Shown: one piece after another, positions 11,551-20,447 of the stretch
How positions within the stretch are numbered: the stretch's first letter is position 1
Layout of the letters: each line of letters starts with the position of its first letter
Assembly (NCBI GenBank): GCA_900768705.1
Contig: CAAGEB010000004.1
Location: 1-20,741 of the forward strand
Direction of reading: 5' to 3'
DNA from: Oscillospiraceae bacterium
GTDB taxonomy: Bacteria > Bacillota > Clostridia > Oscillospirales > Ruminococcaceae
DNA: 20,741 nt
The notes under the pieces: model-generated
Databases searched by the model: none
Told to the model about the DNA's origin: nothing
What the model saw: the letters and a program-made list of their open reading frames with translations, nothing else
Position numbers and translations under genes: made by a program

Positions 11551-14334
11551 TTACTCGGTTCTGAGGGCTACCACCGGATCCTTTCTTGCGGCAATCTTTG
11601 CCGGTACCAGTCCCGCAATAAATGTAAGCAGCATACTTATAACCACCAGCATAAGTCCGCCCTGCCAGGGGAGCTTTGCCATATTTGCAATTCCCGTAAC
11701 ATTTTCGATAATAATATTTATGGGAATATTCAGGACAACCGTTACCAAAATTCCGATAACTCCCGCAGTAAAGCCCACAATCAGAGTTTCTGCATTGAAC
11801 ACATTGCTGATGTTCCGCTTGGAAGCTCCGATAGCACGCAGAATGCCTATTTCCTTTGTACGCTCCAGAACGGAAATGTAGGTAATAATTCCGATCATAA
11901 TGCTGGAAACCACCAGTGAAATTGCCACGAACGCAATGAGTATATAGGAAATTGCGTCAATGGTATCGCTGACAGAAGAAATCATCATTCCCACATAGTC
12001 GGTATATTCCAGGGCGTCGCTTTCTCTGCCCTCCTGAACCATACGGTTGTTGTAATCGGTGATAAAATTCGTGATTCGTTCCTTGCTGTCAAAATCCTTG
12101 GCATAAATGGAAATTCCCGTGGGCTTTGCCAGATCCGCCGCACCCAGCAGCTCCAGATTGCCCTCGTAGGTTGCTTCGGTGGTTTCCGGCTCCGCAGTAA
12201 GCGACTGAAGCTGTTCCATCTGCTCAGGTGTGATTACACTCATCAACGCCGCTGTTACCTTGGTTTGTTCCGCCAGTGAGAACATAAGCTTGCTCTGTTC
12301 CTCGGGAGCGGCAGTCATTACCTGCTGCTGTTGTTCGGGAGTGAGCGTCTGAAGAATTGCCTGAGACATCTGCATCAGCTGTTCTTCGCTCATAAAGCTC
12401 ATAACGGTCTGCATTGCCTCCTCGGCGGACATAGGCTCCTTTTCCTTTTCGTCCTTTTCGGGGAACTCAATGCCCGTAAATACATCCACCTCGGGATTTG
12501 CGATCTGCTGCTTTACCAGCTCGCTGTTGTTCGCCTTGTCAATGATATATTCGGTGAGAGCGTGGGTGTAGCCTATTCCTCCGGTGGAAGAGGTGGAAAT
12601 CAGGCTGTCGCCGTTAGGACGGATAATACCCACAATTTTAAGTTCGGCAGCATTTTCCAGTGCGGCTTCCATAAATTCAGAGTCGCCGCTTTTGTCGGTA
12701 TAGCCGCCTTCTTCGTTTTTCTCAAAGAAATCGGAAGCGGTAAGCACATTGAATTTCAGACCCATCAGGTCGTCGTAGGTGTAGGTGTTCTTTCCGTCCT
12801 CCAGCTCGAAGGTTTCTCCCGCCATTACTGCGCTCATCATTTCCGACAGTTCCGACTGATCCCGCAGACCGAGAGTGTACAGCGTGAGATTGGATATTTC
12901 GTTATGCTCGCTGATGATTATAACCGCCTCGTCGTAGCTTTCCGGCAGGCGTCCAGCTACGGTATCATACTGATCCGCCGTTATCTCGTTGGAAAGCAGC
13001 TCCTCGAAAACATTTGCCCGGGACGCCATATCAACGCCCGTAAATGCGGAGGCGGTTCCCCACATTCCCTGAACGCTTTCCGCCATGCTGTCTCCCATCA
13101 TAGCGGTCATGGCATTTGAGGGATTTACCCGAAGAACATTTCCGTTCAGATCGTGGGAATAAACATAAAGCCGGGAGTTGTAGCTGTATGTTACCTCGGC
13201 AATGCTGTCCATAATATTGTCCGGGTTGCTTTCAAGATAAGTCTTGAAATCGGTAAGATTGTTTTCTTTTATTTCGGAAAGCATGGTTTTCATCATTTCC
13301 GTGGACATATCGTTGACATAAACCAGACTTTCGTCCCGCTCTTCGTCACGGTCGCCGCGAATATCCATCATGGATCCCATAAGCCCCGCATAATTCACCG
13401 CCTGACCGGAAAGCTCCACCGGATATGAAGCAAGCGTTGACCGCTCCACATCGTTTATGTATTGCTGAACGCCGTTTGAAAGGGACAGAATAAGCGCAAT
13501 TCCGATAATTCCTATGCTCCCCGCAAAGGAGGTGAGGAAGGTTCTGCCCTTCTTTGTGAGCAGGTTGTTTCTTGACAGGGCAAGCGCAGTTCCGAAGGAC
13601 ATTGAAGTCTTTTTGCCGCTGACGGATTTTTTTGACGGCTTTTCTTCCTGAGTACCGTCGTATGGATTGGAGTCGGAGGTTATCTGACCGTCCACCAGCC
13701 TTACTATTCTGGTGGCGTACTGTTCCGCAAGATCAGGATTGTGAGTAACCATTATTACCAGACGATCCTTGGCAATTTCTTTGATAAGCTCCATAATCTG
13801 TATGGAGGTTTCGCTGTCCAGAGCGCCTGTGGGTTCGTCTGCCAGCAGAATATCCGGGTCGTTCACCAGTGCTCTTGCAATTGCCACACGCTGCATCTGA
13901 CCGCCGGACATCTGATTGGGGCGCTTATGAAGCTGATCTCCCAGACCAACCTGCTCGAGAGCCTTCTTTGCCCGCTGACGGCGTTCGGCTTTGGATACGC
14001 CGGAAAGGGTAAGGGCAAGCTCCACATTGGATAAAACGGACTGATGAGGGATAAGATTATAGCTTTGGAAAATAAAGCCCACGGAGTGATTGCGGTAGGT
14101 ATCCCAGTCCCTGTCACGGAACTGCTTTGTGGATTTTCCGTTGATAATCAGGTCGCCGTCGGTATATTTGTCCAGTCCGCCTATGATGTTGAGCAGGGTG
14201 GTTTTTCCGCAGCCGGAATGACCGAGTATTGCCACAAATTCGCTTTCACGGAAGCTTATGGAAACTCCCTTGAGGGCATGAACCGACTCGCCGCCGGTTT
14301 CATAGTCCTTTACTATGTTTTTGATTTCAAGCAT
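11551..14334 (-). CDS. MacB-like ABC exporter, ATPase-permease fusion
   Basis: A single 927-residue polypeptide with both ABC parts. Residues about 1-230 form a LolD/MacB-type ATPase: Walker A GHSGCGKT (38-45), Q-loop FIFQSYN, signature MSGGQ (142-146), Walker B DILLADE (161-167) and switch His198. About residues 265-285 is the first membrane span, then a long extracytoplasmic region, then three FtsX-type spans (about 775-925). The outer region holds a Met/Gln/Glu-rich stretch (about 640-730) with repeats like MSEEQLMQM, LTPEQQQQVM and ITPEQMEQL. MacB-type transporters move peptides or lipoproteins by mechanotransmission or export drugs; the substrate here is unknown. AGGAG is 5 bases before the ATG. 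It lies 23 bases after the MarR gene, in one operon. Confidence 0.92.
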   Translation of the reverse strand: MLEIKNIVKDYETGGESVHALKGVSISFRESEFVAILGHSGCGKTTLLNIIGGLDKYTDGDLIINGKSTKQFRDRDWDTYRNHSVGFIFQSYNLIPHQSVLSNVELALTLSGVSKAERRQRAKKALEQVGLGDQLHKRPNQMSGGQMQRVAIARALVNDPDILLADEPTGALDSETSIQIMELIKEIAKDRLVIMVTHNPDLAEQYATRIVRLVDGQITSDSNPYDGTQEEKPSKKSVSGKKTSMSFGTALALSRNNLLTKKGRTFLTSFAGSIGIIGIALILSLSNGVQQYINDVERSTLASYPVELSGQAVNYAGLMGSMMDIRGDRDEERDESLVYVNDMSTEMMKTMLSEIKENNLTDFKTYLESNPDNIMDSIAEVTYSYNSRLYVYSHDLNGNVLRVNPSNAMTAMMGDSMAESVQGMWGTASAFTGVDMASRANVFEELLSNEITADQYDTVAGRLPESYDEAVIIISEHNEISNLTLYTLGLRDQSELSEMMSAVMAGETFELEDGKNTYTYDDLMGLKFNVLTASDFFEKNEEGGYTDKSGDSEFMEAALENAAELKIVGIIRPNGDSLISTSSTGGIGYTHALTEYIIDKANNSELVKQQIANPEVDVFTGIEFPEKDEKEKEPMSAEEAMQTVMSFMSEEQLMQMSQAILQTLTPEQQQQVMTAAPEEQSKLMFSLAEQTKVTAALMSVITPEQMEQLQSLTAEPETTEATYEGNLELLGAADLAKPTGISIYAKDFDSKERITNFITDYNNRMVQEGRESDALEYTDYVGMMISSVSDTIDAISYILIAFVAISLVVSSIMIGIITYISVLERTKEIGILRAIGASKRNISNVFNAETLIVGFTAGVIGILVTVVLNIPINIIIENVTGIANMAKLPWQGGLMLVVISMLLTFIAGLVPAKIAARKDPVVALRTE

Positions 14335-14357
14335 TTTTTCTCCTTTTTAAATGCGTA

Positions 14358-14885
14358 TTATGTCTGTGAAATTATTTTCCGCAGAGATCCGACAAATTTT
14401 CCCTGCAGCTCCAGCATCTGCGAAATTTCCTCTTCGGAAAATTCTTCCATTGCGGTATTCACCACAGAAAACGCCTTGCACAGGAAGTGCTTTACCGCAG
14501 CCTTGCCTTTGTCGGTAACAATAACCTTTACAATTCTTCGGTCGGCGGTGCTTATTTCCCTCCGCACCAGATTCATTTCCGAAAGCCTGCCCAGCATTCT
14601 TGAAACGGCAGAGGGGTGCATACAGATTCTTTTCCCGATTTCCGCAGGAGTAATGTACTCTCCGTTATTTCTGTACGGGTAATCCATAGCAATGTGCAGG
14701 GAAACCAGCTCCGGACGGGTAAGACTTTCATCAGCAAAAAGCCTGTGATTAAGATCCATCAGCTCCTGAAAATTCAGAAGAAATCCGAAAAGCTTTTCCG
14801 GTGGGATGTTTGATTTTATCGGATTTTTCCCCGATTTATCGGAGGAACACGGACAGTCCTCAAAAAGGTCAAAAAAGTACTCCAA
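14358..14885 (-). CDS. MarR family transcriptional regulator
   Basis: A 175-residue regulator with a MarR winged helix-turn-helix. The HTH is about residues 75-105 (EIGKRICMHPSAVSRMLGRLSEMNLVR), followed by the wing with the family DRR motif (STADRRIVKVIVTDKG, about 112-127). Helices at both ends form the dimer interface. The first 30 residues include CPCSSD, with two Cys plus several acidic and aromatic residues, which could sense oxidation or metal, as an inference. The start codon is TTG at 14885, supported by GGGAGG 7 bases upstream; no ATG near the N-terminus is equally good. It is the first gene of the operon with the ABC exporter and should repress it. Confidence 0.9.
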   Translation of the reverse strand: MEYFFDLFEDCPCSSDKSGKNPIKSNIPPEKLFGFLLNFQELMDLNHRLFADESLTRPELVSLHIAMDYPYRNNGEYITPAEIGKRICMHPSAVSRMLGRLSEMNLVRREISTADRRIVKVIVTDKGKAAVKHFLCKAFSVVNTAMEEFSEEEISQMLELQGKFVGSLRKIISQT

Positions 14886-14948
14886 AATCTCACCTCCCTG
14901 TTGAACTCCGAAAAACTGTTTTCGGGAACTTCTTTAACCAATGCCTAT

Positions 14949-14977
14949 ATTTTACACTTGTTAAGCAAATTTGTCAA
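14949..14977 (-). promoter_or_regulatory. Promoter of the marR-ABC operon
   Basis: On the minus strand TTGACA (14977-14972), 17 bases, TAAAAT (14954-14949). Inside the spacer lies TTGCTTAACAA, a near-palindrome of the TTG-n-CAA kind used by MarR proteins, so it is a candidate operator for autorepression. Confidence 0.78.
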
Positions 14978-15071
14978 TACTGATATACTATTTTCGGCAT
15001 ATTGCATAAAACATATAAACTCGGGGCAGGATAATATACAGACTGCCGATAAACCCTCATCTGCGCCGTTA

Positions 15072-15100
15072 CCGGTCTGAAAAAGGACTTTTTCAACCGG
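15072..15100. other. Hairpin before repeat cluster 3
   Basis: TGAAAAAG (15078-15085) and CTTTTTCA (15088-15095) pair around a 2-base loop, and CCGG at 15072-15075 and 15097-15100 closes the base. It is not part of the A, B or C modules. The rest of 14990-15117 shows nothing I can name. Confidence 0.45.
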
Positions 15101-15117
15101 ACTAATCATCTTGTGCA

Positions 15118-15537
15118 AGGGGGTTCGGGGGCAAGGGTACGGAGTATCCCTCTATCTTTGTTTGAAAATCACAATCTTATTTCCTTACAGTCGAAACGCA
15201 ATTCATATTGCAAAGTACCGTTGGGAATTGTCAGCGGCGTCACGCCGCCCCCCTTCCCCCACGGGGGAAGGGGGTTAGGGGCTTGAAAAGAACAGACTTA
15301 TTTCCTTACAGTCGAAACGCAATCCATATTGCAAAGTATCGTTGGGAATTGTCAGCGGCGTCACGCCGCCCCCCCTTCCCCCGAGGGGGAAGGGGGTTAG
15401 GGGCTTGAAAAGAACAGACTTATTTCCTTACAGTCGTAACGCAATCCATATTGCAAAGTATCGTTGGGAATTGTCAGCGGCGTCACGCCGCCTTTACAGT
15501 CGAAACGCAATTCACATTGCAAAGCACCGTTGTGACA
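15118..15537. repeat. Repeat cluster 3: C-A-B-A-B-A-A tandem array
   Basis: No gene. A short C (15118-15150) is followed by forward A copies (15176-15249, 15291-15370, 15413-15492 and a truncated copy from 15493) with B palindromes at 15249-15274 and 15371-15396. The CTTACAG landmark falls at 15184, 15305 and 15427, a period of 121-122 bp; the last copy follows after 66 bp without a B. Each A carries two foldable parts: GCAAT-CCAT-ATTGC and GGCGGC/GCCGCC-type GCGGCG-TCA-CGCCGC. Confidence 0.92.
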
Positions 15538-15592
15538 AGCTTGTCGATTGAATATTTCCGCTGCTATTAAAAAAAGAACAGAAGTGATAACA

Positions 15593-15952
15593 TTGCCGCT
15601 GAAAAAGAACACCCTCGTTTTATATCTGGATTTCTTGCTGATTTTAATAACCGCCTCACTCGGAATTGTCGGGATAAAAACCGATTATCCGATTCTCTTC
15701 GGAATTGCTGCTGCGGCAGCGGTATCGGCGGAGATTTTATTTGCGGTTTATTTCCGCTCCCTCGGTTATATCTGCGAAAACGGTCTGCTGACCGTCAACG
15801 ACGGAATATTGTTCCGCAGAACACGGTATATCGGTCTTTCCTCCGTACTTTGCCGTAAAACCGTTTCCCTGTGCGGAAAAAACCTTTTCTGTATAATCTA
15901 TACCCCCGGTGGGAGGCATTTGCTTTTTTGCAACATCGGAGATGGTTTTTAA
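15593..15952 (+). CDS. Small membrane protein, possible bacterial PH-like domain
   Basis: Not firmly recognised. The frame gives about 119 residues from a TTG at 15593, with GAAGTG 6 bases upstream; the frame is open back to a TTG at 15548 next to the repeat array, so the start is uncertain. Residues about 7-30 and 33-54 are two hydrophobic spans with a short loop. The rest (about 55-119) is beta-rich (GYICENGLLTVNDGILFRRTRYIGLSSV), with the look of the YdbS/YdbT bPH2 domain: a strand, a turn with a basic residue and the start of a helix. The protein is short for that group and may be a truncated member. It ends shortly before a bidirectional terminator. Confidence 0.55.
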   Translation: MPLKKNTLVLYLDFLLILITASLGIVGIKTDYPILFGIAAAAAVSAEILFAVYFRSLGYICENGLLTVNDGILFRRTRYIGLSSVLCRKTVSLCGKNLFCIIYTPGGRHLLFCNIGDGF

Positions 15953-15962
15953 CCTTTTCCAC

Positions 15963-16007
15963 CGGGTTTTCAACAGAGAGTAGAAGCGCAGAATTGTTGA
16001 AAACCCG
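15963..16007. other. 12-bp inverted repeat after the PH-like gene
   Basis: CGGGTTTTCAAC (15963-15974) and GTTGAAAACCCG (15996-16007) are perfectly complementary with a 21-base loop. No T-run follows, so it is either an mRNA-stabilising structure or a protein-binding site. Confidence 0.55.
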
Positions 16008-16031
16008 CTTGATAATCAACTTTGTTAAAAA

Positions 16032-16074
16032 TTTAACCCTCGCTTAATTTTGCGGGGGTTAAAAATCGTTTTTA
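16032..16074. terminator. Bidirectional terminator between convergent small genes
   Basis: TTTAACCCTCGC (16032-16043) pairs with GCGGGGGTTAAA (16052-16063): 12 bp with one G-U, 8-base loop. On the minus strand TTTAAATTTTTAAC follows; on the plus strand AATCGTTTTT follows. Confidence 0.78.
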
Positions 16075-16095
16075 GGTTAAGAAGCGGAAAACGGC

Positions 16096-16296
16096 TTAAC
16101 GCTCGCCTTTTCCGTTAATTTTGATTGCTCTCGGAAGAAAATCGTATAACTCGCTGTAATTATCTTCTTCCTCGTCGGTTTTTACTGCCGTGGGAATAAG
16201 TCCGGTGCAGTCGCCGCTGCTTCCGATATTCATATTGTTGTCCGGCTCCGGAGGATTCAGCGGATTTTCACTGCGTGGGTCGGGAAAGGGGTACAT
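16096..16296 (-). CDS. Small acidic Pro-rich protein of unknown function (66 aa)
   Basis: Not recognised. The first half is rich in Pro and Asn (MYPFPDPRSENPLNPPEPDNN), then a single Cys in GDCTGLIP, an acidic patch (DEEEDNYSELYDF) and a basic end (INGKGER). No membrane span or signal peptide is visible. The start is well supported by AAGGAGC about 7 bases upstream. A candidate Spo0A box lies 57 bases upstream of the ATG, with TAGAAT as a possible -10 and no good -35, the pattern of an activator-dependent promoter. A link with sporulation is a guess from this alone. Confidence 0.65.
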   Translation of the reverse strand: MYPFPDPRSENPLNPPEPDNNMNIGSSGDCTGLIPTAVKTDEEEDNYSELYDFLPRAIKINGKGER

Positions 16297-16352
16297 ATTA
16301 TCAGCTCCTTTTTGCGGAGAACTGTCCGCTTTTTATCGGAATTCTATTCTTT

Positions 16353-16359
16353 TTCGACA
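16353..16359 (-). promoter_or_regulatory. Candidate Spo0A box
   Basis: Reading on the minus strand, TGTCGAA within TTGTCGAAA, the same 9-mer as at 10863. It is followed 6 bases later by TAGAAT, toward the gene at 16296. In Spo0A-activated SigA promoters the box overlaps the -35 region, which fits this spacing. Confidence 0.3.
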
Positions 16360-16450
16360 AATCCGGACAGGATATGGGTGGCTTTCGGCGTTCTGCTCTC
16401 CGCAAAATGTATTATGCCCGAGGACAATGCAAAAATGTATTGCAAATATG

Positions 16451-16479
16451 TTGACAAACCGAAACGGTTGTTGTATAAT
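16451..16479 (+). promoter_or_regulatory. secA promoter with palindrome in spacer
   Basis: TTGACA (16451-16456), 17 bases, TATAAT (16474-16479): both consensus. The spacer holds AACCG-AAA-CGGTT (16457-16469), a 5-bp inverted repeat placed where a repressor could bind. About 40 bases separate it from the secA ATG. Confidence 0.88.
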
Positions 16480-16520
16480 GTATATGTATATTTGTGTCAC
16501 AGATAAAGAAAGGTAAATAT

Positions 16521-19202
16521 ATGGGATTATTCAAAAACATATTCGGAACTTATTCATCACGGGAGTTAAAGCGCATTGAGCCGATCAAGCAGGCGGTGCT
16601 GGATCTGGAGCCGAAATATCAGGCAATGTCCGATAAGGAACTGAAATCGCAGACGGGTATTCTCAAGGAGCGTCTTGCCAATGGAGAAACTCTGGACGAT
16701 ATTCTGCCGGACGCTTTTGCGGTATGCCGTGAGGCTTCCTCCAGAGTTATCGGAATAAAGCACTATCCGGTTCAGATTATCGGCGGCATTGTGCTTCATC
16801 AGGGTCGTATCGCCGAAATGCGTACAGGCGAAGGTAAAACCTTTGTTGCCACTCTCCCCGCATACCTTAATGCTCTTACCGGAAAGGGCGTTCATATCGT
16901 CACCGTAAACGACTATCTGGCAAAGCGTGACAGCGAGTGGATGTCCAAGGTTCACCGCTTCTTAGGTCTGACCGTAGGTCTTATCACACACGAGCTGGAC
17001 AATGAACAGCGTCGTGCTGCGTATGCCTGCGACATTACCTATGCCACCAACAATGAGCTGGGCTTTGATTATCTTCGTGACAATATGTGTATCTACAAGA
17101 AGGACCTGGTTCAGCGGGAGCCTAATTTCGCCATTGTGGACGAGGTGGACTCTATCCTTATTGATGAGGCGAGAACTCCGCTGATTATTTCCGGAAAGGG
17201 CGATAAATCCACGGATTTGTACGAAAAAGCGGATAAATTTGCCAAGACCCTTACCAAGAATGTTGTTAAGGAGCTGGACGCTCAGGAAGAATACGACGAG
17301 AAATTCGACGGCGATTATATCGTGGATGAAAAGGCAAAAACCTGTAACCTGCTGCCCAACGGCGTTGCCAAGGCGGAAAAATATTTCGGCGTTGAAAACC
17401 TTATGGATCCGGACAATATCACTCTGCTTCACCACATCAATCAGGCAATCCGTGCCAACGGCATTATGAAGCGTGATGTGGACTATGTTATCAAGGACGG
17501 GGAAATTGTCATTGTTGACGAATTCACCGGACGACTTATGTTCGGACGCCGCTACAATCAGGGTCTGCATCAGGCAATCGAGGCTAAGGAAGGCGTTAAG
17601 GTAAATCACGAAAGCAAAACCCTTGCAACCATTACCTTCCAGAACTTCTTCCGTCTTTACAAAAAGCTCTCCGGTATGACCGGTACCGCAATGACCGAGG
17701 AGGACGAGTTCCGTCAGATTTACAGCCTTGATGTTATTGAAATTCCCACCAACAAGCCGGTTATCCGTATCGATAACCACGACAGGGTTTATAAGAATAT
17801 AAAGGGCAAGCTTAACGCAGTCTGCGAGCAGGTGGAGGAATGCCATAAGAAGGGACAGCCTGTTCTTGTGGGTACCGTTACCATTGAAAAATCCGAGCAG
17901 CTTTCCAAAATGCTCAAGGCAAGAGGCATAAAGCACGAGGTTCTGAACGCAAAGAACCACGAGCGTGAAGCGGAAATCGTGGCTCAGGCAGGCAAGAAGG
18001 GTGCAGTTACCATTGCTACCAATATGGCAGGACGAGGCACGGATATCAAGCTTGGAGGTAATGCGGAATATCTTGCTCTGGCAGAAATGCGCAGGCTTGG
18101 CTATTCCGATGAGCTTATACAGGAGGCTACCGGCTTTGCGGAAACCGAGGACGAGGAAATTATCGAAGCCCGCAAAAAGTATCAGGAGCTTAATGCAAGC
18201 TATGAGGAGAAAATCAAGCCCGAGGCGGAGGAAGTCCGTGCCGCGGGAGGTCTGTACATTATCGGTACGGAGCGTCACGAATCCCGCCGTATCGATAATC
18301 AGCTCAGAGGCCGTGCAGGCCGTCAGGGAGATCCCGGCGAAAGCTGCTTCTTCATCTCGCTGGAGGACGATCTGATGAGACTGTTCGGCGGCGAACGGGT
18401 TCAGAAGCTTATGGAAACTATGAACTTCGATGAAAATATGCCTATCGAGGCGGGCTTCCTGAGCCGTGCAATCGAATCCGCACAGATGAAAATTGAAGGC
18501 AACAACTTCTCTATCCGTAAGCATGTCCTTGATTTCGACGATGTTATGTCCCAGATGCGTCAGACTATCTACTCCCAGAGAAAGAAGGTTCTGGACGGCG
18601 AGGATATTCACGAAAATGTTCTCCAGATGATGGATCAGGATATCGAAGAGAATGTCAAGACCTACTGCTCCGATTCTATTCCCGACAACTGGAATCTGGA
18701 CGGTCTGCGGGCGCATTATCTCAACCTGTTTGTGATGGACACCGATTTGCGTTATACCACCGAGGAGCTTAACAACATTTCCCAGAAGGATATTATAGAG
18801 TTTATCAAGGGCAGAGGACATCTCATTTACAAGATCCGTGAAGAGGATATGGGTTCGGATACAATGCGTGAGGTTGAGCGTGTTTGCCTGCTGAAAACCG
18901 TTGACAGATACTGGATGGATCATATTGACGCCATGGACGAGCTGAAAAACGGTATCGGACTTCGCGGATATGCGCAGAGAAACCCTGTAGAGGAATACCG
19001 CTTCGAGGGCTTCAATATGTTCGACGAAATGATTGCCGCAATCCGTGAGGATACTGTACGGCTTGTGCTTACGGTTCCCGTGCGTATTCAGCCCAAACGG
19101 GAGCAGGTTATGCAGCCCGATGCTCCCAATGCAGGCTCGCAGACGCCCTACCATTCCGAAAAGCGTGCCGCAAAGAAGGCAGCCCGCAAGCCCAGAAAAT
19201 AA
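16521..19202 (+). CDS. secA: Preprotein translocase motor ATPase SecA
   Basis: Cytoplasmic and membrane-bound ATPase that pushes unfolded preproteins through SecYEG. The 893 residues include NBD1 with Walker A (MRTGEGKT, about 100-107) and the DEVD box (DEVDSILIDEARTPLIISG, near 208), the preprotein-binding domain, NBD2 with MTGTAMTE, GTDIKLGG and GRAGRQGDPG, and the helical scaffold and wing domains. The segment before GLYIIGTERHESRR carries the acidic insertion typical of clostridial SecA. The C-terminal zinc-binding motif (CxC...CH) is absent: the tail is a Lys/Arg-rich AAKKAARKPRK. The ATG at 16521 follows AAAGG by 7 bases; an upstream in-frame start at 16494 lies too close to the promoter. 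The prfB gene often found next to secA is absent. Confidence 0.97.
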   Translation: MGLFKNIFGTYSSRELKRIEPIKQAVLDLEPKYQAMSDKELKSQTGILKERLANGETLDDILPDAFAVCREASSRVIGIKHYPVQIIGGIVLHQGRIAEMRTGEGKTFVATLPAYLNALTGKGVHIVTVNDYLAKRDSEWMSKVHRFLGLTVGLITHELDNEQRRAAYACDITYATNNELGFDYLRDNMCIYKKDLVQREPNFAIVDEVDSILIDEARTPLIISGKGDKSTDLYEKADKFAKTLTKNVVKELDAQEEYDEKFDGDYIVDEKAKTCNLLPNGVAKAEKYFGVENLMDPDNITLLHHINQAIRANGIMKRDVDYVIKDGEIVIVDEFTGRLMFGRRYNQGLHQAIEAKEGVKVNHESKTLATITFQNFFRLYKKLSGMTGTAMTEEDEFRQIYSLDVIEIPTNKPVIRIDNHDRVYKNIKGKLNAVCEQVEECHKKGQPVLVGTVTIEKSEQLSKMLKARGIKHEVLNAKNHEREAEIVAQAGKKGAVTIATNMAGRGTDIKLGGNAEYLALAEMRRLGYSDELIQEATGFAETEDEEIIEARKKYQELNASYEEKIKPEAEEVRAAGGLYIIGTERHESRRIDNQLRGRAGRQGDPGESCFFISLEDDLMRLFGGERVQKLMETMNFDENMPIEAGFLSRAIESAQMKIEGNNFSIRKHVLDFDDVMSQMRQTIYSQRKKVLDGEDIHENVLQMMDQDIEENVKTYCSDSIPDNWNLDGLRAHYLNLFVMDTDLRYTTEELNNISQKDIIEFIKGRGHLIYKIREEDMGSDTMREVERVCLLKTVDRYWMDHIDAMDELKNGIGLRGYAQRNPVEEYRFEGFNMFDEMIAAIREDTVRLVLTVPVRIQPKREQVMQPDAPNAGSQTPYHSEKRAAKKAARKPRK

Positions 19203-19264
19203 AGAAGTTCCCTAATGTTTATTTATCCGTTAAGCGGAATATTTTATAAAGAGGTTATGCAGCT

Positions 19265-20446
19265 ATGATGAAAGAGGAAATTAAAAACGAGCTTCTCACT
19301 GACATTATCCCGTTCTGGAACAATCTCCGTGACAATGAGTACGGCGGTTGGTACGGGCTGGTGAACAGCAGTCTGAAGCTGGACAAGAAGGGCGAAAAGG
19401 GCGTTATTCTTCACTCGAGAATACTCTGGTTCTATTCCAATGCCTATATGGTTCTCAAGGACAAGACCCTGCTGGACAATGCCCGCCATGCTTATGAGTT
19501 CCTTACCGAAAAGTGCTACGACAAGGAATACGGCGGCGTTTACTGGGCAATGAACTATGACGGAACCGTGCTGGACGATATGAAGCACAGCTATTGTCAG
19601 GCATTCTTTATCTATGCGCTTTCCAGCTATTACCGTGCTTCCGGCGATAAGAATGCGCTGGATATTGCCTACAAGGTTTTCGAGCTGGTGGAAAAATATC
19701 ACGCAGATGATGTTGCCTACAAGGAAAAGCTTTCCAGAGACTGGCAGAGCGAGCTTGCCAACGACGAGCTTTCTGAAAACGGTCTGATGGCAGACAAGAC
19801 AATGAACACCACTCTCCACCTTATGGAGGCATACACCGAGCTTTATCTTGCGGACAAGAACGCTAAGGTTCTTGAACGGCTGAAATTCCTGCTGGATGTT
19901 ACCTACGACAAGATTTTTGATAAGAAGGGCAACAAGCTGATGGTGTTCTTCGACAAAAATCTCAACGAGATTGGCACTGTTCACTCCTACGGTCACGATA
20001 TTGAGGCAACATGGCTTATCGACCGTGCCTGCGATATTATCGGAGATGAGGAATACGCAAAGAAATTCCGTGATATGAATTCCCGTATCGTTAAGAACAT
20101 CAGCGAGGTGGCTTACGACAAGGCAAGCGGCTCTCTGCTGAACGAAGTAGATAAGGGCGTTGTAAACCGCTGGAGAGTATGGTGGGTTCAGGCGGAAAGC
20201 ATAGTAGGCTTTGTAAACGCTTATCAGCGCAAATACGGCGGCGAGGAATATATGCAGATCGCCGAGAATATCTGGAGCTTTATCAAGAACAACATTATTG
20301 ACAAGCGTTCCGGAGATGTAAAGGGCGAGTGGTTCTGGGAGGTTGACGACAACAGCGCATACAATCCTGCCCGCAATGCCGTTGACCCATGGAAGTGCCC
20401 TTATCATAACGGAAGAATGTGTCTGGAAATGATAGAAAGGCTGTAA
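19265..20446 (+). CDS. Cellobiose 2-epimerase
   Basis: N-acylglucosamine 2-epimerase-fold enzyme of 393 residues that converts cellobiose to glucosyl-mannose (and lactose to epilactose). It closely resembles the Ruminococcus albus enzyme as I remember it: VILHSRILWFYSNAYM, ALSSYYRASGDK, SYGHDIEATWL, RVWWVQAE and PWKCPYHNGRMC all recur. The catalytic set known for R. albus is present: R52, H244, E247, W250, W307, E311 and H381. There is no signal peptide, so it is cytoplasmic. In R. albus the enzyme feeds a mannosyl-glucose phosphorylase in beta-mannan use; no such gene is in this window. GAGG is 10 bases before the first ATG; a second ATG follows directly. It starts 62 bases after secA with no terminator between, so readthrough from secA is possible. 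Confidence 0.93.
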   Translation: MMKEEIKNELLTDIIPFWNNLRDNEYGGWYGLVNSSLKLDKKGEKGVILHSRILWFYSNAYMVLKDKTLLDNARHAYEFLTEKCYDKEYGGVYWAMNYDGTVLDDMKHSYCQAFFIYALSSYYRASGDKNALDIAYKVFELVEKYHADDVAYKEKLSRDWQSELANDELSENGLMADKTMNTTLHLMEAYTELYLADKNAKVLERLKFLLDVTYDKIFDKKGNKLMVFFDKNLNEIGTVHSYGHDIEATWLIDRACDIIGDEEYAKKFRDMNSRIVKNISEVAYDKASGSLLNEVDKGVVNRWRVWWVQAESIVGFVNAYQRKYGGEEYMQIAENIWSFIKNNIIDKRSGDVKGEWFWEVDDNSAYNPARNAVDPWKCPYHNGRMCLEMIERL

Positions 20447-20447
20447 T

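Noticed and set aside
15176..15537. Possible CRISPR array
   Set aside because: The repeat period of 121-122 bp is filled with repeated sequence; there are no unique spacers and no cas genes.
16962..19154. A 730-codon minus-strand open frame opposite secA
   Set aside because: It mirrors secA codon choice; secA is an unmistakable family member and the antisense translation shows no domain or ribosome site.
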